The notes: generated by a model from the sequence alone, not told the origin. DNA of 37,712 bases from UBA2239 sp050177075 (GCA_050177075.1 JBFXHL010000016.1:1-37712); one strand, 5' to 3'. Shown: positions 14,587 through 23,333, numbered from the stretch's first letter. Translations and numbers: made by a program.

Positions 14587-15858
14587 ATGGTTCCTCACCT
14601 GACCACGGCCCTTTCCGGGCCCCTGCTTGAACTGGAGCGCCATATCCTGGAGGCCATGCCCGAGGCCGAACATTGGTTTCGCGCCCAATGGCGGGAGCAT
14701 CCCGCGCCCTTCTATGCCTCGGTGGACCTGCGAAACGCCGGATTCAAGCTGGCGCCGGTGGATACCAACCTTTTCCCCGGCGGGTTCAACAACCTCAACC
14801 CGGACTTCCTCCCCCTCGGTGTCCAGGCCGCCATGTCGGCGGTGGAGAAGGTTTGCCCGGACGCCCGGCGCTTCCTCCTCGTCCCCGAGAACCATACCCG
14901 TAACACCTATTACCTGCAGAACGTGGTCGCCCTGCAGTACATCCTGCGCCAGGCGGGCCTGGAAGTGCGCATCGGTTCACTCTTGCCGGAAATCACCGCG
15001 CCGACCCGCTTCGATTTGCCCACCGGAGACCATCTGTTGCTGGAACCGGTGGCGCGGCGGGGCAACCAGCTGTGCCTGGCCGATTACGAGCCCTGCGCCA
15101 TCCTTCTCAACAACGACCTCTCGGGCGGCGTACCGGAGATTCTGCGCGGGCTGGAGCAGCCGGTCATCCCGCCCCTCCACGCTGGCTGGGCCTCCCGCCG
15201 CAAGTCGGTGCACTTCGCCGCCTACAGCCAGGTGGCGAAGGAATTCGCCGAGCTGATGCAGTTCGACCCCTGGCTCATCGACCCCTTCTTCGCCGCCTGC
15301 GGCAAGATCGACTTCCACGAGCGCCAGGGGGAGGAATGCCTCGCGGAGCAGGTGGATTCCCTGCTCCACCGCATCGGCGAAAAATACCGGGAATACGGCA
15401 TCCAGCAGCAGCCTTTCGTCATCGTCAAGGCCGACGCCGGCACCTACGGCATGGGCATCATGACGGTGCGGGACGGCGCCGAGGTGCGGGACCTCAACCG
15501 CAAGCAGCGCAACAAGATGGCGGTGATCAAGGAGGGGCAGCCGGTCAGCGAAGTGATCATCCAGGAGGGGGTCTATACCTTCGAGGACATCAACGGCGCC
15601 GTGGCCGAGCCGGTGGTGTACATGATCGACCATTTCGTCGTCGGCGGCTTTTACCGCGTCCACACAGGCCGGGGCCAGGACGAGAACCTCAATGCCCCGG
15701 GCATGAGTTTCGTCCCCCTGGCCTTCGAGACCTCCTGTTCGCTGCCGGACTGCCGGGTCCCCCCCGAGGCGGCCCCCAACCGCTTCTATGCCTACGGAGT
15801 GGTGGCGCGCCTGGCCCTGCTGGCGGCGAGCCGGGAGCTGGAGCAAACCAAGCCGTGA
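14587..15858 (+). CDS. gshA: glutamate-cysteine ligase (Acidithiobacillus-type GshA)
   Basis: First step of glutathione synthesis: ATP-dependent joining of glutamate and cysteine. The 423-residue protein belongs to the family first defined in Thiobacillus ferrooxidans, not the enterobacterial GshA. Visible conserved blocks are FYASVDLRNAGFKLAPVDTN, LFPGGFNNLNPDF, RFLLVPENHTRN, IVKADAGTYGMGIMTV and VVYMIDHFVVGGFYRVHT; the last two resemble ATP-grasp nucleotide- and metal-binding segments. The ATG at 14587 is preferred to a TTG at 14515 because residues before it do not look like protein. It ends in GTGA, overlapping the gshB start, so both enzymes should be made together. Confidence 0.92.
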   Translation: MVPHLTTALSGPLLELERHILEAMPEAEHWFRAQWREHPAPFYASVDLRNAGFKLAPVDTNLFPGGFNNLNPDFLPLGVQAAMSAVEKVCPDARRFLLVPENHTRNTYYLQNVVALQYILRQAGLEVRIGSLLPEITAPTRFDLPTGDHLLLEPVARRGNQLCLADYEPCAILLNNDLSGGVPEILRGLEQPVIPPLHAGWASRRKSVHFAAYSQVAKEFAELMQFDPWLIDPFFAACGKIDFHERQGEECLAEQVDSLLHRIGEKYREYGIQQQPFVIVKADAGTYGMGIMTVRDGAEVRDLNRKQRNKMAVIKEGQPVSEVIIQEGVYTFEDINGAVAEPVVYMIDHFVVGGFYRVHTGRGQDENLNAPGMSFVPLAFETSCSLPDCRVPPEAAPNRFYAYGVVARLALLAASRELEQTKP

Positions 15859-16796
15859 AGCTGGCCCTGATCCTCGACCCCCTCGACAGCCTCAAGGCCT
15901 ACAAGGACAGCAGCGTCGCCATCATGGCCGAAGCCCAAGGTCGGGGCCACGAGCTGTTCGCCCTGAGGCAGGAGGACGTGGTACTGAAGGATGGCCAAGT
16001 GAGGGGATACGCCCGCCCCCTCCGCCTCACCGGCGACGACCATGCCTGGTACGAGGCGGGAGCGGTGGCCGAGACGGGCCTGGATGCCTTCGATGCCGTG
16101 CTGATGCGCAAGGACCCGCCCTTCGACAGCGAATACCTGTATAGCACCCAGCTCCTGGAGCTGGCGGAGGGGCAAGGCGCGACGGTCATCAACCGCCCCG
16201 CCGCCCTGCGGGATTTCAACGAAAAACTGGCGACGGCCAAATTTCCCCGCTTCGCCCCCCCGACCCTGGTCACCCGCAAGGCGGAACTGATCCAGGCTTT
16301 TCTCGCCGAGCACCGCGACATCATCCTCAAGCCCCTCGATGCCATGGGCGGCAGCGGGATATTCCGACTGCGACGGGACGACCCCAACCGCAACGTCATC
16401 GTCGAGACCCTCACCCACCTGGAAACGCGCACCGTCATGGCCCAGCGCTACATCCCCGAAATCAGCCAGGGAGACAAGCGGATCCTGCTCGTCGACGGCG
16501 AGCCCGTGCCCTACGCCTTGGCGAGGATACCCAAGGAAGGGGAAACCCGCGGCAACCTCGCCGCCGGCGGCAAGGGGGTGGCCCAGCCCCTGTCGCCCCG
16601 GGACCGGGAAATCGCCGCCGCCCTCGGTCCGGCCTTACGGGAGCGGGGGCTGTTTCTGGTCGGCCTCGATGTCATCGGCGACTGGCTGACCGAAATCAAC
16701 GTCACCAGCCCCACCGGGATGGTGGAAATCGCCGCCCAGACCGACTGCAAGCCCGCCGCCCTGTTCATGGATGCCCTGGAGCGCCGATGCGCCTGA
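15855..16796 (+). CDS. gshB: glutathione synthetase
   Basis: Second step of glutathione synthesis: adds glycine to gamma-glutamylcysteine using ATP. The 313-residue ATP-grasp protein has the GshB hallmarks ALILDPLDSLKAYKDSSVAIM, VLMRKDPPFDSEYLYST, NEKLATAKF, IILKPLDAMGGSGIFR, GDKRILLVDGEPV, RGNLAAGGKG and FLVGLDVIGDWLTEINVTSPTG. The GTG at 15855 overlaps the gshA stop (GTGA) and gives VKLALILDPL, the normal start of the family. A longer frame upstream runs inside gshA and is rejected. It overlaps apbE by 10 bases. Confidence 0.95.
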   Translation: MKLALILDPLDSLKAYKDSSVAIMAEAQGRGHELFALRQEDVVLKDGQVRGYARPLRLTGDDHAWYEAGAVAETGLDAFDAVLMRKDPPFDSEYLYSTQLLELAEGQGATVINRPAALRDFNEKLATAKFPRFAPPTLVTRKAELIQAFLAEHRDIILKPLDAMGGSGIFRLRRDDPNRNVIVETLTHLETRTVMAQRYIPEISQGDKRILLVDGEPVPYALARIPKEGETRGNLAAGGKGVAQPLSPRDREIAAALGPALRERGLFLVGLDVIGDWLTEINVTSPTGMVEIAAQTDCKPAALFMDALERRCA

Positions 16797-17824
16797 AGGG
16801 ATTGCTGATCATCGGGCTGGTCCTGTTCCTGGCCGGGTGCGGACGGGAACAGGTCTACCAGCAGCAGAGCTACGTCTTTGGCACCATTGTCGAGGTGACC
16901 CTTTACGGCGAGAAGGAAGCCCGGGCCAAGCAGCTCGAAGCCCAGGTGCTGGCGGATTTCGACCAGCTCCACCACACGCTCCATGCCTGGGAGCCCGGCA
17001 CCCTGGCGCGGATGAACGAGGTGTTCGCCAACAGCCCGGCCAAGGCGGCCATCGCCCCCGGCATGATTCCCATCATCCAGGACGCGACCCGCCTCTCCGA
17101 GCAGTCCGGCGGCCTGTTCAATCCTGCCATCGGCCGGCTGATCCAGCTGTGGGGTTTCCAGAGCGACGAATTCAAACCGGTTCGGCCCGACCCGGACAAG
17201 ATCGCCGCCCTGGTGAAAGAAAACCCCAGGATGACCGACATCGTCATCGACGGCATCCGCTTCTACAGCAAGAATCCGGCGGTGAAACTGGACTTGGGCG
17301 GCTACGGCAAGGGCTACGCCCTCGACGTGGCGGCGGACTACCTGCGCAGCCAGGGGGTGAAGAACGCCCTGGTGAACATCGGCGGCAACATCATTGCCCT
17401 TGGCCGCCACGGCGACCGCCCCTGGCAAGTGGCCATCCAGCACCCGCGCAAGCCTTCTCCCCTGGCCACGCTGGAGTTGCGGGACGGCGAGGCCATCGGC
17501 ACCTCCGGCGACTATCAGCGCTATTTCATGCTGGACGGCAAGCGCTACTGCCACATCATCGACCCCCGCACCGGCTACCCTGCCCAGGGGGTGGAGGCGG
17601 TGACGGTGCTGATTCCCCCCGGCAAGGGTGCGGGCGTGCTGTCTGATGTCGCCTCCAAGCCGGCGTTCATCGCCGGCGTGGCCGGATGGCGCGAGGCGGT
17701 GAAGAAGATGGGGGTGGAGGAAGCCATGCTGATCGACGACAAGGGGGAGGTGTACATCACCACGGCCCTGAAAAAACGGCTCAAGTTCCTCGAGCCGGGG
17801 CTGAAAATCCACGAGGTGCCCTAG
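16787..17824 (+). CDS. apbE: FAD:protein FMN transferase ApbE (lipoprotein)
   Basis: Attaches FMN covalently to Ser/Thr of target flavoproteins such as NqrB/NqrC or RnfG-type subunits, on the periplasmic side. The 345-residue protein has a lipoprotein signal with lipobox LAGC (Cys18). Conserved family segments are VFGTIVEVTLYG, LHAWEPGTLARMN, SGGLFNPAIGRLIQLWGF, KLDLGGYGKGYALD, NIGGNIIALG, and HIIDPRTGYPAQGVEAVTV with the later TSGDY and SDVASKP segments. No flavoprotein target is encoded nearby. It starts inside the last codons of gshB, so it shares that transcript; a functional link to glutathione is not obvious. Confidence 0.95.
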   Translation: MRLKGLLIIGLVLFLAGCGREQVYQQQSYVFGTIVEVTLYGEKEARAKQLEAQVLADFDQLHHTLHAWEPGTLARMNEVFANSPAKAAIAPGMIPIIQDATRLSEQSGGLFNPAIGRLIQLWGFQSDEFKPVRPDPDKIAALVKENPRMTDIVIDGIRFYSKNPAVKLDLGGYGKGYALDVAADYLRSQGVKNALVNIGGNIIALGRHGDRPWQVAIQHPRKPSPLATLELRDGEAIGTSGDYQRYFMLDGKRYCHIIDPRTGYPAQGVEAVTVLIPPGKGAGVLSDVASKPAFIAGVAGWREAVKKMGVEEAMLIDDKGEVYITTALKKRLKFLEPGLKIHEVP

Positions 17825-17831
17825 CGCGGGG

Positions 17832-17837
17832 TATAAT
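17832..17837 (+). promoter_or_regulatory. possible -10 box for the PTS operon
   Basis: TATAAT lies 43 bases before the EIIA start. No convincing -35 hexamer is found at 16-18 bases upstream, so the promoter is tentative. Confidence 0.35.
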
Positions 17838-17879
17838 TTCGCCCATCGCGGGGGTTAACCCTAAACAAAGGTTTTCGAC

Positions 17880-18284
17880 ATGATCGGGGTATTAATCGTC
17901 TCCCACGGCAATCTGGGAGAAAGTCTCATCCAGTGCGCCGCCCACGTGCTGGGCGGCCCGGTGCCGCAACTGGAGCAGCTCAATGTCAGCGCCAAGGATG
18001 AGCCAGCCACGGTGCTGGCGTCTTTGCAGGAAATGGTGCAGCGTCTGAATCAAGGCGACGGCGTCCTGATCCTGAGCGATATCTACGGCGCCACGCCGAC
18101 CAACGTGGTCTGCCGCCTGCTGGACCCGGGCAAGGTGGAAGGGGTGGCGGGGGTCAACCTGCCGATGCTGATCCGGGCCCTGACCTACCGCAGCGAACCG
18201 CTGCCCGTCATGGTGCAGAAGGCCATTTCCGGCGGGGTGGAGGGCGTGTTGCATATTACCAGCGAGGTTTGCCGTGTTGCATGA
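17880..18284 (+). CDS. PTS EIIA component, mannose/fructose (EIIA-Man) type
   Basis: A 134-residue cytoplasmic phosphoacceptor of the EIIA-Man fold. The phosphorylated His9 is in IGVLIVSHGNLGESL; other family marks are VLILSDIYGATPTNVVCRLL and GVNLPMLIRAL. It would take phosphate from HPr. No EIIB, EIIC or EIID sugar permease is encoded nearby, so, as in other betaproteobacteria, this set is thought to act in regulation rather than sugar import. The ATG follows AAAGG at about ten bases. It overlaps the HPr gene by 11 bases. Confidence 0.92.
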   Translation: MIGVLIVSHGNLGESLIQCAAHVLGGPVPQLEQLNVSAKDEPATVLASLQEMVQRLNQGDGVLILSDIYGATPTNVVCRLLDPGKVEGVAGVNLPMLIRALTYRSEPLPVMVQKAISGGVEGVLHITSEVCRVA

Positions 18285-18543
18285 GGAGATCGAAATCATC
18301 AACAAGCTCGGCCTGCACGCCCGTGCCTCGGCCAAGCTGACCCAGACCGCGGGGAAATTCCAGAGCGAGATCTGGCTGTCGCGCAACGGCAAGCGGGTCA
18401 ACGCCAAGAGCATCATGGGCGTGATGATGCTGGCGGCGAGCAAGGGCAGCGTCATCGGCGTCGAAACCGAGGGCGCGGACGAGGGCGAGGCCATGCAGGC
18501 GCTGCGGGAACTCATCGCCGACCGTTTCGGGGAAGAGGAGTAG
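18274..18543 (+). CDS. ptsH: HPr phosphocarrier protein
   Basis: An 89-residue phosphocarrier between EI and EIIA. The active-site His15 is in NKLGLHARASAKL. Ser46 in NAKSIMGVMMLAA matches the HPr kinase/phosphorylase site, though no hprK is in the window. The GTG at 18274 is chosen because GAGG precedes it and it gives the standard distance to His15; the TTG codon right after it is an alternative. The start lies inside the EIIA gene and ptsI starts two bases after its stop, so translation of the three is likely coupled. Confidence 0.95.
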   Translation: MLHEEIEIINKLGLHARASAKLTQTAGKFQSEIWLSRNGKRVNAKSIMGVMMLAASKGSVIGVETEGADEGEAMQALRELIADRFGEEE

Positions 18544-18545
18544 CC

Positions 18546-20276
18546 ATGAGCTTCACGCTCCACGGAGTCGGCGTCGGCGGCGGCATCGCCATCGGCCATG
18601 CCCATCTGGTTTCCCACGAAACCCTGGATGTCCTCTACTTCGTCCTGCCGAGTTTCCTGGTGCCCCAGGAAGTGGAGCGCTTCGACCAGGCCATTGCCGC
18701 CACCCGGGCTGAAATGGAGAGCCTGCGCGCCAGCATCCCCGCCAGCGCTCCCGCCGAACTGTCGGCTTTTCTCGACTTGCACCTGATGATCCTGGGGGAC
18801 TCCACCCTGTCCGAGGCGCCGAAGCGGATGATCGAGGAGCAGCGCTGCAACGCCGAGTGGGCCCTGAAGCAGCAGATGGAGGCCCTGATCGCCCAGTTCG
18901 AGAGTTTCGACGACGCCTACTTGCGGGAGCGCCGCCACGACGTAGTGCAGGTGGTGGAGCGGGTGATGAAATCCCTCCTCGGCCACCCCGGCCAATCCCC
19001 CTTCGAGGGCGGCAAGGCCAAGGCAAACAGCATCCTGGTGGCCCACGACCTCAGCCCGGCGGACATGATCCTGTTCAAGCAGAACCAGTTCGCCGCCTTC
19101 ATCACCGACGTGGGCGGGACCACTTCCCACACCGCCATTCTGGCCCGCAGCCTGAGCATCCCGTCGGTGGTGGCGCTGCACAACGCCCGCCAGCTCATCA
19201 ACGAGCACGACCTGATCGTCGTCGACGGCAGCCAGGGGGTGGTGATCGTCAACCCCGACCGGGCCATTCTCGACGAATACAGACTGCGCCAGGAACAGTG
19301 GGAACTGGAGCGGCAGAAGCTCAAGCGCCTCAAAACCGCCAAGGCCACCACCCTGGACGGCACCCATATCGAGCTGATGGCCAATATCGAGCTGGCCGAG
19401 GACATCGACCAAGTGAAGGCCCATGGCGCGGAGGGCATCGGCCTGTTCCGCAGCGAGTTCCTGTTCATGAACCGGGACGACCTGCCTTCCGAGGACGAGC
19501 AGTTCGAGGCCTACCGCAAGGTGGCCAAGGCCATGAAGGGGCTGCCGGTCACCGTCCGCACCCTGGACCTGGGCGCCGACAAGCAACCCCGCTTCGCCGT
19601 GCAAACCAGCGACAACCCCGCCCTCGGCCTGCGCGCCATCCGCCTTTGCCTGGCCGAGCCGCAGATGTTCCTCACCCAGCTGCGGGCCATCCTGCGGGCC
19701 TCTCACTACGGTGCCATCCAGATACTGGTACCCATGCTTACCTCCCTCGGCGAGCTCAACCAGACCCTGGCCCTGGTGGAACGGGCCAAGCAGAGCCTGA
19801 GGGAGGAAGGGATTCCCTTCGACGAGGCCATCAAACTGGGGGGCATGATCGAGGTGCCGGCGGCGGCCCTCACCGTCAAGTCCTTGGCCAAGAAGCTGGA
19901 CTTTCTTTCCATCGGCACCAACGACCTGATCCAGTACACCCTGGCCATCGACCGCACCGACGAAGCCGTGGCCAAGCTCTACGACCCTCTTCATCCGGCG
20001 GTGCTGAAGCTGGTGGCGGCCACCATCCATACCGGCCGCATGCTTGGCATCCCCGTGGCGGTGTGTGGGGAAATGGCGGGGGACGCGAGCCTCACCCGTC
20101 TGCTGCTGGGCTTCGGCCTTCGGGAGTTCTCCATGCACCCGGCCCATTTGCTGGCGGTGAAGCAGCAGATTCTGAAGACCAATCTGCCCACGGCCGAGAG
20201 CCTGGCGCAGAAGGTGCTCAAGGCCTGGGAGCCGGAAAAAATCCTGGCGCTGGTGGCCAAGCTGAACGAGGCCTGA
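18546..20276 (+). CDS. ptsI: PTS enzyme I (phosphoenolpyruvate-protein phosphotransferase)
   Basis: A 576-residue dimeric enzyme that transfers phosphate from phosphoenolpyruvate to HPr. The phospho-His is about His195 in VGGTTSHTAILARSLSIPSV. The PEP-binding barrel shows GAEGIGLFRSEFLFMNR, TVRTLDLGADKQPR, NPALGLRAIRLCL, PMLTSLGEL, GGMIEVPAAAL, LSIGTNDLIQYTLAIDR and the catalytic-loop VAVCGEMAGDASLT. It lacks the N-terminal GAF domain of EI-Ntr (PtsP). GAGGAG within the end of ptsH serves as its ribosome site. Confidence 0.96.
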   Translation: MSFTLHGVGVGGGIAIGHAHLVSHETLDVLYFVLPSFLVPQEVERFDQAIAATRAEMESLRASIPASAPAELSAFLDLHLMILGDSTLSEAPKRMIEEQRCNAEWALKQQMEALIAQFESFDDAYLRERRHDVVQVVERVMKSLLGHPGQSPFEGGKAKANSILVAHDLSPADMILFKQNQFAAFITDVGGTTSHTAILARSLSIPSVVALHNARQLINEHDLIVVDGSQGVVIVNPDRAILDEYRLRQEQWELERQKLKRLKTAKATTLDGTHIELMANIELAEDIDQVKAHGAEGIGLFRSEFLFMNRDDLPSEDEQFEAYRKVAKAMKGLPVTVRTLDLGADKQPRFAVQTSDNPALGLRAIRLCLAEPQMFLTQLRAILRASHYGAIQILVPMLTSLGELNQTLALVERAKQSLREEGIPFDEAIKLGGMIEVPAAALTVKSLAKKLDFLSIGTNDLIQYTLAIDRTDEAVAKLYDPLHPAVLKLVAATIHTGRMLGIPVAVCGEMAGDASLTRLLLGFGLREFSMHPAHLLAVKQQILKTNLPTAESLAQKVLKAWEPEKILALVAKLNEA

Positions 20277-20295
20277 GCCTTTTCTTCGAGATATA

Positions 20296-21444
20296 ATGGC
20301 TGCCATGCACCCATCCAATTCCGTCGGCATCGTCGTTCCCCAGACCGCGCGCTTCGAGGAGCCCCTGACCCTGCGCAGCGGAGCGGTGCTGTCCGGTTTC
20401 GAGCTGGTGTACGAGACCTACGGCAGCCTCAACGCCGACTGTTCCAACGCCGTCCTTGTTTGTCACGCTTTGTCGGGTACCCACCACGTGGCGGGTTTCC
20501 ACTCCGACCAGGACAAGAAGCCCGGCTGGTGGGACAACATGGTGGGGCCGGGCAAGCCCATCGACACGGACAAATACTTCGTCATCGGGGTCAACAACCT
20601 GGGGGGCTGTCACGGCTCCACCGGTCCGTCCAGCCCCAATCCCCGCACCGGCAAGCCCTACGGCGCCGACTTCCCGGTGGTGACGGTGGAGGACTGGGTG
20701 CTGACCCAATCCCTGCTGGCCGACCGTCTGGGCATCGAGCGCTTCGCCGCCGTGGTCGGCGGCAGCTTGGGGGGGATGCAGGCCCTGCAATGGACCCTCG
20801 CCTTCCCCGAGCGGGTGCGCCACGCCCTGGTGATCGCCTCCGCCCCCGGCCTCACGGCCCAGAACATCGCCTTCAACGACGTGGCCCGGCAGGCGATACT
20901 CACCGACCCGGATTTCCACGGCGGCAATTACTACGAGCACGGCGTGGTCCCCCGCCGCGGCCTGCGTCTGGCGCGGATGCTGGGCCACATCACCTACCTG
21001 TCCGACGACGTCATGGGCTCCAAGTTCGGCCGCATGCTGCGCACCGAGGACTTCGGCTTCGGCTACGGGGTGGAATTCGAGATCGAGTCCTACCTGCGCT
21101 ACCAGGGGGACAAGTTCGCCGAGAGCTTCGACGCCAACACCTACCTGCTGATGACCAAGGCCCTGGACTACTTCGACCCCACCCATCGCCACAAATGCAG
21201 CCTGGCCGAGGCCCTGAAGCCCGCCACGGCGGATTTCCTGGTGGTATCCTTCACCACCGACTGGCGCTTTTCCCCCGAGCGCTCCCGGGAAATCGTCCAG
21301 GCCTTGCTGGATAACCGGCGCAAGGTGAGTTACGCGGAAGTCACTTCCAGCCACGGCCACGACGCCTTCCTGATGGTGGACGAGTACTATCACGGCGTGG
21401 TGCGGGCCTACATGGACAACATCGCCGTGGGAGGCCAGGCATGA
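20296..21444 (+). CDS. metX: homoserine O-acyltransferase MetX
   Basis: Acylates homoserine in methionine biosynthesis (acetyl or succinyl donor; in betaproteobacteria often succinyl, which cannot be decided by eye). The 382-residue alpha/beta hydrolase has nucleophile Ser157 in VVGGSLGGMQALQW and the likely triad partners Asp322 (FTTDWRF) and His355 (SSHGHDAFL). Other marks are VYETYGSLN, CHALSGTHHVAG and NNLGGCHGSTGPSS. Start choice between ATG 20296 and ATG 20305 is open, since neither has a good Shine-Dalgarno. It overlaps metW through ATGA. No SAM riboswitch fits in the 19-base gap after ptsI. Confidence 0.95.
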   Translation: MAAMHPSNSVGIVVPQTARFEEPLTLRSGAVLSGFELVYETYGSLNADCSNAVLVCHALSGTHHVAGFHSDQDKKPGWWDNMVGPGKPIDTDKYFVIGVNNLGGCHGSTGPSSPNPRTGKPYGADFPVVTVEDWVLTQSLLADRLGIERFAAVVGGSLGGMQALQWTLAFPERVRHALVIASAPGLTAQNIAFNDVARQAILTDPDFHGGNYYEHGVVPRRGLRLARMLGHITYLSDDVMGSKFGRMLRTEDFGFGYGVEFEIESYLRYQGDKFAESFDANTYLLMTKALDYFDPTHRHKCSLAEALKPATADFLVVSFTTDWRFSPERSREIVQALLDNRRKVSYAEVTSSHGHDAFLMVDEYYHGVVRAYMDNIAVGGQA

Positions 21445-22055
21445 ACAAGACCATGCTCCCCCCCAGCGGCGGCCCCCGCGCCGATTTCGCCCTCATCGCC
21501 GGCTGGGTCACCCCCGGCGCCCGGGTGCTGGACCTGGGCTGCGGCGACGGTTCCCTCCTGGCCTACTTGCGTGATGCCCGGGGGGCCGACGGCTACGGGG
21601 TGGACATCAGCGACGCCGACATCCTGGCCTGCACCCAAAAAGGCATCAGCGCCATCCAGATGAACCTGGAGGAGGGGCTGTCCATTTTCGGCGACGACTC
21701 CTTCGACTACGTCATCCTGTCCCAGACCCTGCAGACCGTGATGCACGTGGAGGGCCTGTTGCAGGAAATCCTGCGGGTGGGCAAGCAGGGCATCGTCACC
21801 TTCCCCAACTTCAGCTATTGGCATCGCCGCTGGCAGATTATGATGGGCCACATGCCGGTGTCCGAGGACCTGCCCTACCAGTGGTTCAACACCCCCAACA
21901 TCCACCTGTGCACGATCAAGGATTTCGATGCCTTCTGCGGCAGCCGCAGCATCCGCGTCCTGGAGCGGGCGGTGCTGACCGACGGCCGGCCGGTGGCGGT
22001 GCTGCCCAACCTGTTGGGCAGCCTGGCGGTGTATCGCCTCAGCCGTCTTGCCTGA
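21441..22055 (+). CDS. metW: methionine biosynthesis protein MetW
   Basis: A 204-residue class I SAM-dependent methyltransferase-like protein that is nearly always next to metX and is needed for full homoserine acyltransferase function. The SAM motif VLDLGCGDGSLLAYL is at about 29-42, followed by GYGVDISDADI and DYVILSQTLQTVMHVEGLL. The signature NFSYWHRRWQIMMGHMPVSE is specific to MetW. It starts in the metX stop (ATGA). Confidence 0.95.
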   Translation: MNKTMLPPSGGPRADFALIAGWVTPGARVLDLGCGDGSLLAYLRDARGADGYGVDISDADILACTQKGISAIQMNLEEGLSIFGDDSFDYVILSQTLQTVMHVEGLLQEILRVGKQGIVTFPNFSYWHRRWQIMMGHMPVSEDLPYQWFNTPNIHLCTIKDFDAFCGSRSIRVLERAVLTDGRPVAVLPNLLGSLAVYRLSRLA

Positions 22056-22080
22056 ACTCCCGCCGCTCCTTCGCCTCTAA

Positions 22081-22103
22081 TTGTTGAGCGATTTGCTCGA
22101 CAA
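22081..22103 (+). other. hairpin between metW and the DUF4426 gene
   Basis: TTGTTGAGC and GCTCGACAA form a nine-base stem (one G-U pair) around GATTT. No T-run follows, so it is not a classical terminator. It could stabilise or process the metXW message. Confidence 0.4.
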
Positions 22104-22121
22104 ACAGGAAGGAGGGCGAAA

Positions 22122-22553
22122 ATGAAAACCCTGGCCACATTCATCCTGCCGCTGCTGCTGTGGGCGGCCACGCCGGCCCTGGCGGAGCGTTCCCAGACCT
22201 TCGGCGATCTCACCGTCCATTACAACGTCATTACCACCGACACCCTGACGCCGGAAATCGCCCGGGCCTACAACATCACCCGCAGCAAGTACCGGGGGTT
22301 GCTCACAGTGTCGGTGCTGCGGCCCAACAAGCTGGGCATCGGCGAGCCGGTAGCGGCAAAAATCGACGCCTACGCGGTGAACCTGAGCGAACAACTGCGC
22401 AATATCGACATGCGGGAGGTCAGGGAAGGAAGGGCCATCTACTACCTCGGCACGTTCAGCGTCGCGCCCCAAGAAACCCTGCGCTTCACGGTGAACATCA
22501 ATGCCGAGGGGACCAAGAACAAGCTGGAGTTCCAGCAGGTCCTCCTGCCCTAG
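22122..22553 (+). CDS. secreted DUF4426-family protein
   Basis: A 143-residue protein with a clear signal peptide (about 1-21, ending ALA-ER). The mature part is predicted to be mostly beta: QTFGDLTVHYNVITTDTLTP, then SVLRPNKLGIGEPVAAKIDA and LRFTVNINAEGT. It fits the DUF4426 family, which commonly accompanies metX-metW; its function is unknown to me. AAGGAGG precedes the ATG. The context suggests co-transcription with metXW across a 66-base gap that carries a hairpin. Confidence 0.85.
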   Translation: MKTLATFILPLLLWAATPALAERSQTFGDLTVHYNVITTDTLTPEIARAYNITRSKYRGLLTVSVLRPNKLGIGEPVAAKIDAYAVNLSEQLRNIDMREVREGRAIYYLGTFSVAPQETLRFTVNINAEGTKNKLEFQQVLLP

Positions 22554-22561
22554 GGTAGTCG

Positions 22562-23230
22562 TCAGAAACCTGCCAAGCGGACCAGCCCCAGGACACCGAA
22601 GCCGGCCACCAGCAGGCCGGCGACGGTGCGGACGGCTTTTTGCTGCATGAAGGCCTTGATCTGGCGGGCGAAGAGGCCCATGGCCAGCAGGTTGGGCAGG
22701 GTGCCGAGGCCGAAGGCCAGCATCAGGATTCCCCCTTTCAGGGCGCTGCCGCTGGCGAGGGCCAATACCAGCACGCTGTAGACCAGGCCGCAGGGCAGCC
22801 AGCCCCACAACAGGCCGAGGGCGAAGGACTGGGGCACCGACTGCACGGGCAGGAAATGCTTGGTATAGGGTTGCAGCTTTTTCCACAGCCAGCTGCCGGC
22901 GCGCTCGATGTACACCACCGCCTGCCACAGGCCGGCGAGATAGAGCCCAAGGGCAATCAGCAGCAGGCTGGCGAGGCCGTAGAGCAGCAGCTGTACCGGC
23001 AGGACGTTGTTCAGCAACAGCCCCCCCGAGCCCACGGCGCCAGCCAGGAATCCGCCGGCGGTGTAGCTGACGATGCGTCCGCCGTTGTAGCCGAGGAGAA
23101 AGCGCCAGGGCGTGGCCTGGCCCGGCATCTGGAGGGACAGGGCGCCGACGATGCCGCCGCACATGCCGATGCAGTGGGTGCCGCCGAGCAGTCCGACGAG
23201 GAAAGCGCTGAGGTAGGAGAGTTCGACCAT
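22562..23230 (-). CDS. SafE/TauE-like membrane protein (sulfite exporter family)
   Basis: A 222-residue inner-membrane protein with about six hydrophobic segments. The N-terminal GLLGGTHCIGMCGGIVGAL (Cys-x3-Cys within the first helix) and LLWGWLPCGLVYSVL are typical of the small DsbD_2/SafE-type proteins often found beside cytochrome oxidase assembly genes (CcoH/CcoS neighbourhood). A role in metal or sulfur/thiol transport across the membrane is likely, but the substrate cannot be read. Its TGA lies eight bases past the convergent DUF4426 stop. It is divergent from ampG. Confidence 0.82.
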   Translation of the reverse strand: MVELSYLSAFLVGLLGGTHCIGMCGGIVGALSLQMPGQATPWRFLLGYNGGRIVSYTAGGFLAGAVGSGGLLLNNVLPVQLLLYGLASLLLIALGLYLAGLWQAVVYIERAGSWLWKKLQPYTKHFLPVQSVPQSFALGLLWGWLPCGLVYSVLVLALASGSALKGGILMLAFGLGTLPNLLAMGLFARQIKAFMQQKAVRTVAGLLVAGFGVLGLVRLAGF

Positions 23231-23296
23231 GGTGCGGGGAGCCTACGGAAACAGGCCACGATTGTGGCACAGGCCGGAGGTTTTCCCAAATCGCCT

Positions 23297-23325
23297 TTGT
23301 CGAGCTGGCTTTTTTCCGGTAAAGT
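23297..23325 (+). promoter_or_regulatory. predicted sigma-70 promoter of ampG
   Basis: TTGTCG (23297-23302), a 17-base spacer and TAAAGT (23320-23325). Each hexamer matches four of six bases. The start point would fall about two bases before the ampG ATG, implying an almost leaderless message. Confidence 0.4.
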
Positions 23326-23333
23326 GCGGGCCC

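Noticed and set aside
20277..20295. SAM riboswitch before metX
   Set aside because: Only 19 bases separate ptsI from metX, too short for any known SAM-sensing RNA.
17892..20330. 812-codon open frame on the minus strand across the PTS genes
   Set aside because: It is the mirror of EIIA, ptsH and ptsI in GC-rich DNA; composition is His/Gly/Gln-rich with no recognisable domain, and the plus-strand genes are certain.
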